DNA from: Enterovibrio baiacu | GTDB taxonomy: Bacteria; Pseudomonadota; Gammaproteobacteria; Enterobacterales; Vibrionaceae | Length of the DNA stretch: 64,000 bases | Assembly: GCF_004120195.1 (NCBI RefSeq) | Contig: NZ_SCHN01000009.1 | Span: forward strand, 331,031 to 395,030 | Direction of reading: 5' to 3' | Shown: in pieces, positions 53,829-63,732 of the stretch | How the letters are laid out: every line of letters starts with the position of its first letter | Position numbering within the stretch: position 1 is the stretch's first letter | The notes under the pieces: model-generated | Databases searched by the model: none | The model's input: only the letters and a program-made list of their open reading frames with translations | What the model was told of the DNA's origin: nothing | Translations under genes and position numbers: made by a program

Positions 53829-54116
53829 GACTACATCCTTTGTCCTGTCGCTATTGCGGTGTTCGTGCTTGGGTATATGGGGTTGTCACGCTGAGTCTGG
53901 CGCTCTGAGAAAAGCCTGCGCTCAACGCGGAGAAAGAGACGCCGAGTTTCCTCGGCGTAAATCTTGTTCCAAGACCTCTCGGCGAACGCTTGATGCGTCT
54001 GGCGACAAGCATCGCCGATAGGCTTGGACCCCCTGTTTCTATACGCTTCAGTCGCGTCGAGTAACTGCAGCACTTGGCGCTGCTTAGGCGGATAGAAACA
54101 GTGTTGGTTCTAGTGT
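53829..54116 (-). other. structured intergenic region between suyB and the dehydrogenase gene
   Basis: 288 bases without a convincing gene inside the cluster. Several inverted repeats are visible: ACGCCGAG/CTCGGCGT at 53939-53958 with a TTTC loop, and CTGTTTCTAT/ATAGAAACAG at 54033-54042 and 54092-54101. CCAAG/CTTGG pairs lie further out. On the minus strand the first hairpin is followed by CTCTTTCTC, a weak terminator or attenuator. A promoter for the last two genes, a small RNA or a processed leader are possible. Confidence 0.5.
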
Positions 54117-55286
54117 TTATGCACTGCGGTATAGCTTAGTCAGTACGAATTCACGGTGACCAAGAGATTCCGCTGCCGTGTAACGGCCGTTTGCTGTGCG
54201 AAGTGTCATGTCGATCAGCGCATCACCCGCTGAATCCATGTTCAATTCGCGAGCAAGAATGCCCGATACGTCGACATCGATGTGCTCGCCCATGGTACGC
54301 ACGGTACGCGGGTTAGCCGTGATCTTGATAACAGGCACAATCGGGTTACCGATAACGTTACCTTGACCCGTAGGGAAGAGGTGAACGGCGAAGCCTGCTG
54401 CGGCTTGCAACGTCACACACTCTGCCGCGGCAGAAGAGGTGTCCATGAAGTACAGACCTGGACCTGCTGCTGGGCGCTCAGCTGGCGTCAACACGTCAAC
54501 AAACTGCGTGTGCTTACCAATTTTCTGGTAGTTACCAAACGCTTTCTCTTCGATGGTGGTCAAGCCGCCCAAGATGTTGCCTTTGGTAGGCTGGCTGTCA
54601 GACAAGTCAGAGGTTTTATGTGGTTCGATAACCTCGTCCATGTAGGCTTGCCATGTGTTCAAGAACTTCTCACCAATCTCTGGAGAAACAGCGCGTGTTG
54701 CACAGATTTGCTCTGCACCTGTTAGCTCTGATGTTTCACCAAAACACAGTGTTGCGCCTTGTGCTGACAGCTTGTCACAGAGGTTACCCACGGTTGGGTT
54801 AGCAGCTAGGCCAGATGTGGTATCAGACTCACCACACTTCATTGAAATCCATAGCTCGCTCACATCGCACTCTTCACGTGTGATTTCACTGGCTGCTTGT
54901 ACGTACTCTTTTGCAACGCGAGAGGCCGATGCAATGGTGTTGATGTCGCCGTTTTGCTCGATAGCAAAACCTTGAACAGGCTTACCTGATGCAGCGATAC
55001 CTTCAACAACGCGCGCTGTCCACTCAGGTTCAATACCGATAACAACCACAGACGCCACGTTCGGGTTACAACCCGTACCAATCAAGGTGCGGAAGTGAAG
55101 CTCGAGATCTTCACCAAACTGAAGGCGACCGTATGGGTGAGGAATAGCCAGTGTGCCTTTAATGTTGTTAGCAACGGCTTCACATGCCGCGTTCGACAAG
55201 TCATCCAATGGCAAAATGATCACATGGTTACGTACACCAACACGGCCATTCTCGCGGCGATATCCCATAAATTTATAGTTGCTCAT
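54117..55286 (-). CDS. suyB: (2R)-sulfolactate sulfo-lyase, large subunit SuyB (UxaA C-terminal family)
   Basis: 389 residues, matching SuyB and the C-terminal domain of altronate dehydratase UxaA. Motifs are [21 protein letters not shown] (about 5-25), [18 protein letters not shown] (about 71-88), [19 protein letters not shown] (about 148-166), and [23 protein letters not shown] near residue 310. With SuyA it eliminates sulfite from (R)-sulfolactate to give pyruvate. The separate small SAF-domain gene beside it, the sulfonate-type dehydrogenases and the exporter favour SuyAB over a sugar-acid dehydratase. Sequence alone cannot exclude D-galactarate- or altronate-type activity. It starts 3 bases after suyA. 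Confidence 0.85.
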   Translation of the reverse strand: MSNYKFMGYRRENGRVGVRNHVIILPLDDLSNAACEAVANNIKGTLAIPHPYGRLQFGEDLELHFRTLIGTGCNPNVASVVVIGIEPEWTARVVEGIAASGKPVQGFAIEQNGDINTIASASRVAKEYVQAASEITREECDVSELWISMKCGESDTTSGLAANPTVGNLCDKLSAQGATLCFGETSELTGAEQICATRAVSPEIGEKFLNTWQAYMDEVIEPHKTSDLSDSQPTKGNILGGLTTIEEKAFGNYQKIGKHTQFVDVLTPAERPAAGPGLYFMDTSSAAAECVTLQAAAGFAVHLFPTGQGNVIGNPIVPVIKITANPRTVRTMGEHIDVDVSGILARELNMDSAGDALIDMTLRTANGRYTAAESLGHREFVLTKLYRSA

Positions 55287-55289
55287 GGC

Positions 55290-55583
55290 TTACCACCTCT
55301 TCGTTTTAACGTTTTGAACGTGAACATGTCCGCCTTTGGCGATGTCCGCGATTGCTTTACCGATGTCGTTGTCGTATTTCAGGATGGTGTCGCCATCCTT
55401 AATATCGTTGAGTGCAACCTTGTGGCCCAGTGGGATTGCATCAAGTGCAAGAACTTCGATGGTTGAATCCGTGTCCATCACCCATCCAACAAGCGTTTGG
55501 CCAGCTTCTAAGCCCTCAACCACAATCACGCCGACGGAGTCGGTCGAATCGTGGACGAGAAAATCTGGTTTTTGCATTTTCAT
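55290..55583 (-). CDS. suyA: (2R)-sulfolactate sulfo-lyase, small subunit SuyA (SAF domain)
   Basis: 97 residues of the SAF/UxaA N-terminal domain: FLVHDSTDSVGVIVVEGLEAG (about 8-28), DAIPLGHKVALNDIKDGDTI (about 48-67) with the family histidine His54 in GHKVAL, and the YDNDIGKAIADIAKGGHVH segment (about 70-88). The second histidine, His86, lies near HVHVQNVK. It forms the sulfo-lyase with SuyB, whose gene begins 3 bases downstream. RBS AAAAGGAG precedes the ATG. In fused UxaA enzymes these two parts are one chain, and separation is the Suy arrangement. Confidence 0.87.
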   Translation of the reverse strand: MKMQKPDFLVHDSTDSVGVIVVEGLEAGQTLVGWVMDTDSTIEVLALDAIPLGHKVALNDIKDGDTILKYDNDIGKAIADIAKGGHVHVQNVKTKRW

Positions 55584-55619
55584 CTCCTTTTGAATAAAAC
55601 GATCTTTCTTTTCTTGGGT

Positions 55620-56642
55620 TTACTTTTCGGGCCGCAGCACGACTTTGGCAGCGGCTATACGTCCGTTAAGTAAGTCGTCAAAAGCAACCGCTCCGTCACT
55701 GAGCGGGCGCTCTTGAATCCAGTCCAGCGCGCCTAACGCGCCGTTATGCATGGCTTCCACGGTGGCGTGGAAATCTTGCATGGTGTAGGTGTAGCTTCCT
55801 GTGAAGGTCACTTCTTGTAGCGTGAATTTGCGTACATCGAGGCCTTCAATGCTGTCTTGCAAGCCCACATGAACAATCACACCGCCAGGTTTGACGGCGT
55901 CTGATGCGCCCATACGGGTATGTTTATTGCCCACGCAATCCACCACTAGATCGATGCTGTTACTGGCAACGAGCGGGTGAGAAAGCGGGTCGAATACGGT
56001 GCAAACGCTGGTGGCTTTTACGGTTTCACGGCGCAGTTCATTGGTCTCAGCAAGGAAAATCTGACGACAACCTTGTGCGTACAATGAAAGTGCTGCCGCA
56101 AGACCAACGGCACCGCCGCCGTAAACCAACGCTTTGCTTTCCACCAAAGGTCGGTTCGTTAAATTTGCGCCTTTAGTGACGGCATGCCAGCCCGTTGCAA
56201 TGGGCTCAGCCAGTGATGCGGTTGCCATTGACATGCCTGCAGGCACGGGGACCAAATTGCGTTTTGGAATCGCTACGTATTCGGCAAATGCCCCTTGTCG
56301 TGGTGGCATGGAAATGATCTCTCGACTGCCACATTGGTTTTCAAACCCTGTACGGCAGTAGCTGCAATGACCGCAGCTCACCAGCGGGTTGATCACCACG
56401 GCTTGACCATCGAGGTCGCGATTGCCTGTGTTGTCCGCACCGCGAACAATGCCTGCGCCTTCGTGACCTAAAATCAGTGGGGCAGGGCGACGAGAGTCAT
56501 GACCGAGGTAAGCATGAAGATCCGAACCACAAATGCCGACGGCGTCGATTTGCACTAAGACTTCGCCATCTCGAAGCACTGGCATTTCAGCATCTTCGAT
56601 ATAGGTCAGTGATCGTTCTCCGGTATACACCAGTGCTTTCAT
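55620..56642 (-). CDS. zinc-dependent alcohol dehydrogenase (DHPS dehydrogenase candidate, HpsP-like)
   Basis: 340-residue medium-chain dehydrogenase. Catalytic zinc ligands are Cys38 (GICGSDLH) and His60/Glu61 (GHEGAG). The structural zinc site is Cys90, Cys93, Cys96 and Cys104 (CGHCSYCRTGFENQC). The Rossmann motif is GGGAVG near residue 175. In DHPS pathways a threonine-dehydrogenase-like enzyme (HpsP) and a short-chain dehydrogenase (HpsO) interconvert the two DHPS enantiomers through the ketone. This gene lies between the SDR gene and suyA, exactly that context. The stereochemical assignment is inference. Confidence 0.85.
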   Translation of the reverse strand: MKALVYTGERSLTYIEDAEMPVLRDGEVLVQIDAVGICGSDLHAYLGHDSRRPAPLILGHEGAGIVRGADNTGNRDLDGQAVVINPLVSCGHCSYCRTGFENQCGSREIISMPPRQGAFAEYVAIPKRNLVPVPAGMSMATASLAEPIATGWHAVTKGANLTNRPLVESKALVYGGGAVGLAAALSLYAQGCRQIFLAETNELRRETVKATSVCTVFDPLSHPLVASNSIDLVVDCVGNKHTRMGASDAVKPGGVIVHVGLQDSIEGLDVRKFTLQEVTFTGSYTYTMQDFHATVEAMHNGALGALDWIQERPLSDGAVAFDDLLNGRIAAAKVVLRPEK

Positions 56643-56712
56643 CGTGCTTTCCTTTTGGGTCTCTATTCGTTGTGTCTAACTCAATGTCTTTGCGTGATGG
56701 GGGCCAACCGCG

Positions 56713-57489
56713 TTATTTCGCGGTATAACCGCCATCAAGCGAGATCATTTGGCCTGTGATGTAATTCGAGGCGCGTGACGCCAAGAACACCGTCAGGCCA
56801 TCAAAGTCTTCCAATTCACCATTGCGTCCAACTGCTGTCATCTTTGCGTGATGTTGCGCGAGGGCATCATCTGTGAATACGCGTTCTGTCAGCGGTGTTT
56901 GGAAAAAGCCTGGCGCGATTGCGTTGGTGGTGACACCTTGGCTTGACCATGCTTCTGCCATGGCGCGGGTTAACTGCGCCACACCGCCTTTTGATGCGCC
57001 GTAAGGAATCGAGTTAGCAAAGGCGCGGTACGATTGCAGCGAACCAATGTTGATGATTTTTCCGCGTCCTTTTTCCAGCATGCCTGGTAAACAAGCTTTG
57101 CCGAGGAAGAAGGGCACAGAGAGGTTGAGGTTGATGGTTTTGTCCCAACTCTCTATGGAAATATCTTCTGCGGGTTCGCGCAAATTCACGCCTGCTGCGT
57201 TAACCAAAATGTCCGGCGCACCGAAGTGAGACGAGGCATTTGCGATGACATCAGGCAACATTTCACGTCGTGTTAAATCCGCGACGACCACTGCAGAATC
57301 CCCACCAGACCCAGCGATTAACGCTGCGGTTTGCGACAAGGTTTCTACATGGCGACCTGCCAGTAGGACGTTTGCACCTGCTTGGGATAGGGCAAACGCC
57401 ATGCGTTGTCCAATGCCTGAGCCTGCGCCCGTCACGAGTGCAACGTGTCCTGTTAGGTCAAAGAGGCGGTTTAACGTGTTGCCTGTCAT
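56713..57489 (-). CDS. short-chain dehydrogenase (DHPS dehydrogenase candidate, HpsO-like)
   Basis: 258-residue classical SDR. The cofactor motif TGAGSGIG spans 20-27, NAAG is at 97-100, and the catalytic triad is Ser150, Tyr163 and Lys167 (YGASK). It ends GQMISLDGGYTAK. NAD versus NADP use is not clear from the motif. Paired with the zinc dehydrogenase downstream, it probably converts one enantiomer of 2,3-dihydroxypropane-1-sulfonate to the keto form, so that both enantiomers can feed HpsN. It lies 48 bases after the HisD-like gene. Confidence 0.87.
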   Translation of the reverse strand: MTGNTLNRLFDLTGHVALVTGAGSGIGQRMAFALSQAGANVLLAGRHVETLSQTAALIAGSGGDSAVVVADLTRREMLPDVIANASSHFGAPDILVNAAGVNLREPAEDISIESWDKTINLNLSVPFFLGKACLPGMLEKGRGKIINIGSLQSYRAFANSIPYGASKGGVAQLTRAMAEAWSSQGVTTNAIAPGFFQTPLTERVFTDDALAQHHAKMTAVGRNGELEDFDGLTVFLASRASNYITGQMISLDGGYTAK

Positions 57490-57536
57490 TTCATCTTCCT
57501 TTTGGCTACAACGGTTGTTGGCGATTGTGTATTGGC

Positions 57537-58937
<1,401 letters not shown>

Positions 58938-58962
58938 TTAAGAGCCGTTCTGTCGCGTTGGG

Positions 58963-60273
58963 TTAATCCAGCGCCCAGAGTGATAGTTCAGGGATAAATG
59001 CCAACATTAATACGACAGTCAGCATCGATATTACGTAAGGGCCGGATCGTGCCGCTATTTTCAGGACTGAGGTCCCTGTTAATCCGGATACAACAAAGAG
59101 GTTCAAACCAAGTGGAGGCGTAATGAAACCCACACCCAGAGATGTCACCATCATGATGCAGAACTGAATGTCTGCCATGCCTATCTCACGCGCCAGCGGC
59201 AGCAGGATAGGGGACAGAATCAGAATGTTCGGCGTCGTTTCCATAAAACAGCCAGCCAGAATCAAGATGCCAATCATGATGAGTGTCAGGGCAACGTGAC
59301 TGTCCGTAATGGAGGTCATGCTTTCAACAAATGCCTGCGGTACGTCTAGCGCAGCCAATGTCTGAGCGAGCGGAAGGCTGAGCGCGATGATAGGCAAAAT
59401 AACGCCATTCACTTTTGCTGAGCTTTCTAACATCTTTGGAAAATCACTTACCTTCAAGGTGCCTTGGAACAAGCCGATGATGATGGTAGTGACAACAGCA
59501 ATCGCTGCCGCTTCCGTTGGGGTAAAGATACCTGAGTAGATACCACCCAAGATAACGAATGGCACCATCAACGCATAGCGTGCATCAATGACCACGGAGA
59601 TCCAGCGCTTGAACGAGAAACCTTGTCCTGCGTTTTCGTAACCATGAATGCGGTTCATCACGACGTTGGTCAGCATGATGGCGCCCATGACCATCAACCC
59701 AGGTACGGCAGCCGCAAGGAACAATGTGGATGCGGATATACCCAACACTAAGCCAATGATGATGTAAGCGATTGATGGCGGGATCAGGATGCCTGTACAG
59801 GCCCCTGCAGCAACCAATGCGCATGCATAAGGTTTTGGATACCCTTGTTTCACCAGTCTGTCGATGGTCATTCGACCTACAGCAGCCGCACCCGCAGCAT
59901 CAGAGCCTGAGATACAAGCGAAGAAACCACAACCGAGAACCGTCGCGCTACCAAAGCCTGCTCGCGCACCGCCTACACTGGCTTCTGCAACGTCGAGCAA
60001 TTTGTTTGAAAGGCCAGTTCGTACTAGCACGTCACCTGTCAGGATGAAAAGAGGGACAGCAATCAGTGCGAATGCATCTATGCCATCGAAAAGCGATTCA
60101 CCGAACAAAGATAACGGTAAAACTTCTGTAATGTAGAGCAAGGCGATTGAGCCTAAGCCGAGGGAAACCCAGACGGGAACGGCGAAGCCAATCAGTACCA
60201 GCATGCCAATCACGGGGCCGTAAAATTCCCAGCCGAGGTCGACAAACGCTTCTGTTTGATAGTAATTCAGCAT
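58963..60273 (-). CDS. TRAP transporter large permease DctM (DHPS cluster)
   Basis: 436 residues with about twelve helices. Motifs are GFAVPVWVSLGLGSIALLYI (about 28-47), GFFACISGSDAAGAAAVGRM, ACTGILIPPSIAYIIIGLVLG, IFTPTEAAAIAVVTTIIIGL and FITPPLGLNLFVVSGL near residue 390. It is the sodium-coupled translocation subunit. The start ATG follows TTAGGAGAAG, 9 bases after the dctQ stop. In known DHPS clusters HpsKLM is a TRAP system, and this one fits that position and order. Confidence 0.93.
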   Translation of the reverse strand: MLNYYQTEAFVDLGWEFYGPVIGMLVLIGFAVPVWVSLGLGSIALLYITEVLPLSLFGESLFDGIDAFALIAVPLFILTGDVLVRTGLSNKLLDVAEASVGGARAGFGSATVLGCGFFACISGSDAAGAAAVGRMTIDRLVKQGYPKPYACALVAAGACTGILIPPSIAYIIIGLVLGISASTLFLAAAVPGLMVMGAIMLTNVVMNRIHGYENAGQGFSFKRWISVVIDARYALMVPFVILGGIYSGIFTPTEAAAIAVVTTIIIGLFQGTLKVSDFPKMLESSAKVNGVILPIIALSLPLAQTLAALDVPQAFVESMTSITDSHVALTLIMIGILILAGCFMETTPNILILSPILLPLAREIGMADIQFCIMMVTSLGVGFITPPLGLNLFVVSGLTGTSVLKIAARSGPYVISMLTVVLMLAFIPELSLWALD

Positions 60274-60282
60274 GACCTTCTC

Positions 60283-60798
60283 CTAATCGAACAACTTGTT
60301 GCCTTCGAACACGGGGGTGCCGTGTATCAGGCTGCGTGTATCGCGACGGATCGATTGAGCCAGTCGGAACAACATCAAGGAGAATCCCAGCGGCACTGCC
60401 GCCATAAACCACGCTTGGCTGATGCCTAAGCCGTGAGTCACTGAGCCGAATTTTAGCGATATTTCAATCGGGTGAATTGACCAATAGAAGGCGAATAGCG
60501 CGACGATGGTGGTCATTAAGTCACCGAAGAGGTAGACCAATGCTTTGCCGCGTTGCGGCAAGTAGTGGAGCAACACATCTATACGTATATGTGCACGTTC
60601 TTTTACTGCGGCTGATGCGCCTATCCATGCAAGATAGATGAAGGCATAGCGTGCAACTTCCTCCCCCCAAATCGAGGAGTAGCTGAAGACAAAGCGTCTG
60701 AGTACTTCCATTGCGATGGTGATAACGATGGTGCTGTAGAAAAAGAGCAGCAACCAGCGTTCACCATTTTCATCGATGTTCTTTAGTAATGCTTTCAT
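60283..60798 (-). CDS. TRAP transporter small permease DctQ (DHPS cluster)
   Basis: 171 residues with four helices: LLLFFYSTIVITIAMEVLRRF, then the family motif SIWGEEVARYAFIYLAWIGASAAV with KERAHIRIDVL, and two C-terminal segments (LMTTIVALFAFYWSIH, AWFMAAVPLGFSLMLFRL). It lies between the binding protein and the large permease, the usual TRAP order. It follows dctP by 79 bases that hold a hairpin. Confidence 0.92.
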   Translation of the reverse strand: MKALLKNIDENGERWLLLFFYSTIVITIAMEVLRRFVFSYSSIWGEEVARYAFIYLAWIGASAAVKERAHIRIDVLLHYLPQRGKALVYLFGDLMTTIVALFAFYWSIHPIEISLKFGSVTHGLGISQAWFMAAVPLGFSLMLFRLAQSIRRDTRSLIHGTPVFEGNKLFD

Positions 60799-60835
60799 AG
60801 CTTGCGTCCACGTGCGTTGTAAATATCGAGAGAGC

Positions 60836-60863
60836 GGCCTCTTGAGAATCGCCCCAAGAGGCC
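60836..60863 (-). promoter_or_regulatory. intercistronic hairpin after dctP
   Basis: GGCCTCTT (60836-60843) pairs with AAGAGGCC (60856-60863) between the stop of dctP and the start of dctQ. This is the usual position for hairpins that keep binding protein more abundant than permease. Confidence 0.6.
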
Positions 60864-60877
60864 AAGTTACTCAGGTA

Positions 60878-62032
60878 TTACACGTCGTGAACATAGAAAC
60901 GGCTGTTACCGTTTGCAGCATCAAGCAGCTTGTTGAAGGTGTCTTTTGAACCTGCAAGTTGCAGTTTGAACTCGTCCCACTCTGGACGCTGATGACCAGC
61001 TTTGTCGATCCATTGGCGCATTTCGTCAGAATTTGGTGCGTAGAATTCAACGCCTGCGTCGCCCAGTTCTGCCATGGCATATGCACGGGCAGCAGGCACT
61101 TTCGCAAGGTTCTGAATAGAGGTCACTTCACTCGCGAACTCGATACCTTCCTGAATGTCTTTCGGCAGGCTATTGAACCACTCAAGGTTACAAGAGAACA
61201 CTTGTGAATCTGGCACTGCGCGGTTGAAGGTGACCGATGAAAGCACGTCTTTAAAGCCGAACACGTTCAATGCTTCTACCGATGGGTCGAGCGCATCTGC
61301 AACGCCTTGTTTAATGGCTGATGGTGTTTCACCCCATGCCACTGGCGTTGGGTTTGCACCAAGCAGGCGGTACATTTGTTGAAGGATTTTCGAACCCGGT
61401 ACGCGGAATTTCACGCCTTCAAGTTGATCTGGTGTTTTGATTGGGCCTTCAAGACCTCGGCGCACGGCAACAACACGTGGATCGATAACCACATACCACA
61501 GCGGTTTGAAGCCTTTCGCTTCAACGCGAGGGTGGATTTCTTCTTCCCATGCTTTTGACGTGACAAGGTTGATGAATTTTTGGTTTTCACCACACCAGTA
61601 AGGAATGTTGATCAAATCAACGGCTGGCGCAAAAGGAGCAAAGTTTGAAAGAGAGTGCTGCGCTGCCTGAATGGTGCCGGCTTGAACTTTCTGAGCCAGT
61701 GCGCCACCTGCACCAAGTTGACCACCGGGTGCGAGTCTCACATAAACCTGACCGCGGGTCATGTTCTGGATATTTTCTTTGAAATCAAGTTGCATGATTG
61801 GGTAACTACGGGAGGCACCAATGATGTACGCCGTGGCGATCGTCATGGTGTATTTCGCTCTTTTCTGTCGTTCTCTCTCTTCATTTACTGCAGCTTGCGC
61901 ATGTGTCGAGGTCAACAAGGCTCCTGAAGCGCCTGCGACAACAGCGGCCGTGAAACCTGCTTTTTTAGCGATTTCTAGAAAACGGCGACGCTCTGCATTC
62001 TGTGGGGAGTCATCCTTATGGTGAACAGACAT
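60878..62032 (-). CDS. TRAP transporter substrate-binding protein DctP (DHPS candidate, Tat signal)
   Basis: 384 residues. The N-terminus has a twin-arginine signal (AERRRFLEIAKKAGF, Arg15-Arg17) and a hydrophobic core ending near AHAQAA (about residue 48), so export is by the Tat route. The mature part carries the DctP signature LEGVKFRVPGSKILQQMYRL (about 203-222) with the conserved arginine, and GATP-like PTPVAWGETPSAIKQGVADALDP. The family binds carboxylates or sulfonates. With hpsN and suyAB in the operon the ligand is probably DHPS. RBS AGGAAG. Confidence 0.9.
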   Translation of the reverse strand: MSVHHKDDSPQNAERRRFLEIAKKAGFTAAVVAGASGALLTSTHAQAAVNEERERQKRAKYTMTIATAYIIGASRSYPIMQLDFKENIQNMTRGQVYVRLAPGGQLGAGGALAQKVQAGTIQAAQHSLSNFAPFAPAVDLINIPYWCGENQKFINLVTSKAWEEEIHPRVEAKGFKPLWYVVIDPRVVAVRRGLEGPIKTPDQLEGVKFRVPGSKILQQMYRLLGANPTPVAWGETPSAIKQGVADALDPSVEALNVFGFKDVLSSVTFNRAVPDSQVFSCNLEWFNSLPKDIQEGIEFASEVTSIQNLAKVPAARAYAMAELGDAGVEFYAPNSDEMRQWIDKAGHQRPEWDEFKLQLAGSKDTFNKLLDAANGNSRFYVHDV

Positions 62033-62101
62033 AAATGTACTTCCTTCCTGCGTTTTATTTACCCAATCAACGTCGAATACGTCGGCGAACGTTGGGTGCT
62101 C

Positions 62102-62329
62102 TTATTCTGCCGAATGCTCGCTTGCGTCCTTTTCAGCAAGTAGCATTGCGACAACGAAAGTTAATGATGCAAGGATGAGCAAGATAAACTCACCAACATC
62201 ATTAACACGAATAATGGATGTATCCCCTGAGACAAGTTGGATCTTGGTGTAGACAACGTTAATCACGTAAAGAGAAAAAAACACAGCAGGTAAGATGTAC
62301 CTTTTCTTAACATTTAGTTGATTGCTCAT
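62102..62329 (-). CDS. small two-helix membrane protein heading the DHPS operon
   Basis: 75 residues from the ATG at 62329, which has GAGG upstream. The 39 further bases in frame lack a site. Two helices are predicted (YILPAVFFSLYVINVVYT and FILLILASLTFVVAMLLA), joined by a polar loop, with a charged tail (EKDASEHSAE). No family was recognised. It is the first gene after the operator at 62412-62425, 69 bases before dctP, so it is probably co-expressed with the TRAP transporter. It could be an accessory subunit. Confidence 0.65.
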   Translation of the reverse strand: MSNQLNVKKRYILPAVFFSLYVINVVYTKIQLVSGDTSIIRVNDVGEFILLILASLTFVVAMLLAEKDASEHSAE

Positions 62330-62411
62330 ACTTGAAGCCTCACCAGTATTTAGACGGTGTGAAGACACCTTTGTTTTTATGTTTCGCTCTCATTGTAAAT
62401 GGCTTGTTAAA

Positions 62412-62425
62412 TGAAAGCGCTTACA
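62412..62425. promoter_or_regulatory. LacI-family operator before the DHPS operon
   Basis: TGAAAGCGCTTACA, near-palindromic with the central CG of LacI-type sites. It is 83 bases upstream of the small membrane-protein start, between the minus-strand operon and the divergent LacI-type gene. It matches 10 of 12 core positions of the perfect palindrome at 62575-62586 in at least one half and shares AAGCGCTTAC with it. Confidence 0.72.
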
Positions 62426-62549
62426 TTTCTAACCTTAGAGGAGGGTGTTTATCCCTGTCAAGTTTTTGGCGCTGTATTTTTAACACCGAGCTATAATAGA
62501 ATTAACGGCAGGTTAGCTGCCCAGAAAAGAGTCAAATAAAATCAATACC

Positions 62550-63614
62550 ATGACTAGAGAACCCACCGGAAAACGTAAGCGCTTACAAAAAAAGCCGACA
62601 GACGCACCCACTGCCGAAGATGTAGCCCAAGCTGCAGGCGTGTCTACGGCCACGGTTTCGCGGTATCTTTCTAACCCGAATTCGGTAAGTGAAAAGCGCG
62701 GGTTGCTTATTCGTTCTGCCATTGAATCATTGGGTTACATTCCTCACGGCGCCGCCCAAGCGCTGGCATCTCAACGTTCAAAAACCATTGGTGTGATAGT
62801 CCCAACTCTTGATAACGCCATCTTTGCGGAAGGGATCCAAGCCTTTCAGCGTCGCTTACAAGAAAAGGGGTACACCTTGTTCATCGCCAGTTCGGATTAT
62901 TCGTTGGATGAAGAACTGGCGGAAGTGGAAAGATTGGTCAGTCGCGGGGTTGAAGGGATCATGCTAGTGGGGGCGGAACATCATCCCCATGTGTTTGATA
63001 TTCTTGAGAAGAAACAGCTGCCGTATTTGTATACGTGGTCGTTCGATCCGTCTTTACCGCACCCTTGCATTGGCTTTGATAACTACCGTGCTTCCGCACG
63101 TTTAACCCAATATTTGTTGGATTTGGGCCATGAAAACTTCGCCTTAATTCCGGGTATTACGCGTACCAACGACCGTACCCGCGATAGGCTGGCTGGCTGC
63201 ATTGATACCTTGATGAAAAACGGGATACATGTCCCAGATTCTCACATCATTGAGTGCCGATATGATTTGGCTGAAAGCCGACAAGCATTGAAAAAATTGA
63301 TGGAGTTAACACCTTTGCCGACAGCGATTGTCTGCGGTAATGATGTTTTGGCCTATGGCGCGTTACTCGAAAGCCAAATTCATGGCATTCAAATACCCCA
63401 ACAATTGTCGATTGTGGGATTTGATGACCTGGCAATGTCGTCACATATTCAACCTTCACTCACTACCATGCAGGTTCCTTCAAAAGAGATGGGGGCAAAA
63501 GCTGCAGACTATTTGGTCTCTAAGCTTGATGGAGACGTGGTGACAGACACGATTGAATTGGAAGCGAAACTGGTGGTGAGAGAAACCACGGCAACGCCGC
63601 CAGAACGCAGATAG
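62550..63614 (+). CDS. LacI/GalR-family regulator of the DHPS cluster
   Basis: 354 residues. A basic 20-residue N-terminal tail precedes the helix-turn-helix (TAEDVAQAAGVSTATVSRYL, about 21-40). The hinge IESLGYIPHGAAQALASQRS and an effector domain follow (TIGVIVPTLDNAIFAEGIQ, GIMLVGAEHHPHVFDIL, LGHENFALIPG, SIVGFDDLAMSSHIQPSLTT). It is divergent from the sulfonate operon, with operator-like sites on both sides of its start. The effector may be DHPS or a catabolite. It is distinct from the regulator at 8.4-9.4 kb. Confidence 0.9.
   Translation: MTREPTGKRKRLQKKPTDAPTAEDVAQAAGVSTATVSRYLSNPNSVSEKRGLLIRSAIESLGYIPHGAAQALASQRSKTIGVIVPTLDNAIFAEGIQAFQRRLQEKGYTLFIASSDYSLDEELAEVERLVSRGVEGIMLVGAEHHPHVFDILEKKQLPYLYTWSFDPSLPHPCIGFDNYRASARLTQYLLDLGHENFALIPGITRTNDRTRDRLAGCIDTLMKNGIHVPDSHIIECRYDLAESRQALKKLMELTPLPTAIVCGNDVLAYGALLESQIHGIQIPQQLSIVGFDDLAMSSHIQPSLTTMQVPSKEMGAKAADYLVSKLDGDVVTDTIELEAKLVVRETTATPPERR
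62575..62586. promoter_or_regulatory. LacI-type palindrome inside the regulator's own coding sequence
   Basis: GTAAGCGCTTAC is a perfect 12-bp palindrome with central CG, at codons 9-13 of the regulator gene. It shares its right half with the site at 62412-62425, 150 bases or so away. It may be an autoregulatory roadblock or a loop partner, but the bases also encode residues, so chance is possible. Confidence 0.6.
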
Positions 63615-63636
63615 ACATCGATTAACTGACTCGCGT

Positions 63637-63671
63637 AAAAAAGCAGGGCAATATGAACCCTGCTTTTTTTG
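63637..63671. terminator. bidirectional terminator
   Basis: AAAAAAGCAGGG (63637-63648) pairs with CCCTGCTTTTTT (63658-63669) with A and T tracts. It lies between convergent genes. Confidence 0.93.
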
Positions 63672-63732
63672 TTTTTGTGTTATTCGCTTTCGCTTCTCTG
63701 TGCGTTATAAGCGTGAAAACCCTGTTCGCCGC

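Noticed and set aside
53831..54073. 80-codon minus-strand frame in the suyB/dehydrogenase gap
   Set aside because: The start is GTG without a clear site, its sequence is that of overlapping inverted repeats, and the translation resembles no family. Treated as non-coding structured DNA.
54117..55583. Altronate or galactarate dehydratase (UxaA-type) reading of the SuyAB genes
   Set aside because: Split small SAF subunit, no hexuronate genes, and the HpsN-like and exporter genes favour sulfolactate sulfo-lyase. Enzyme assay would settle it.
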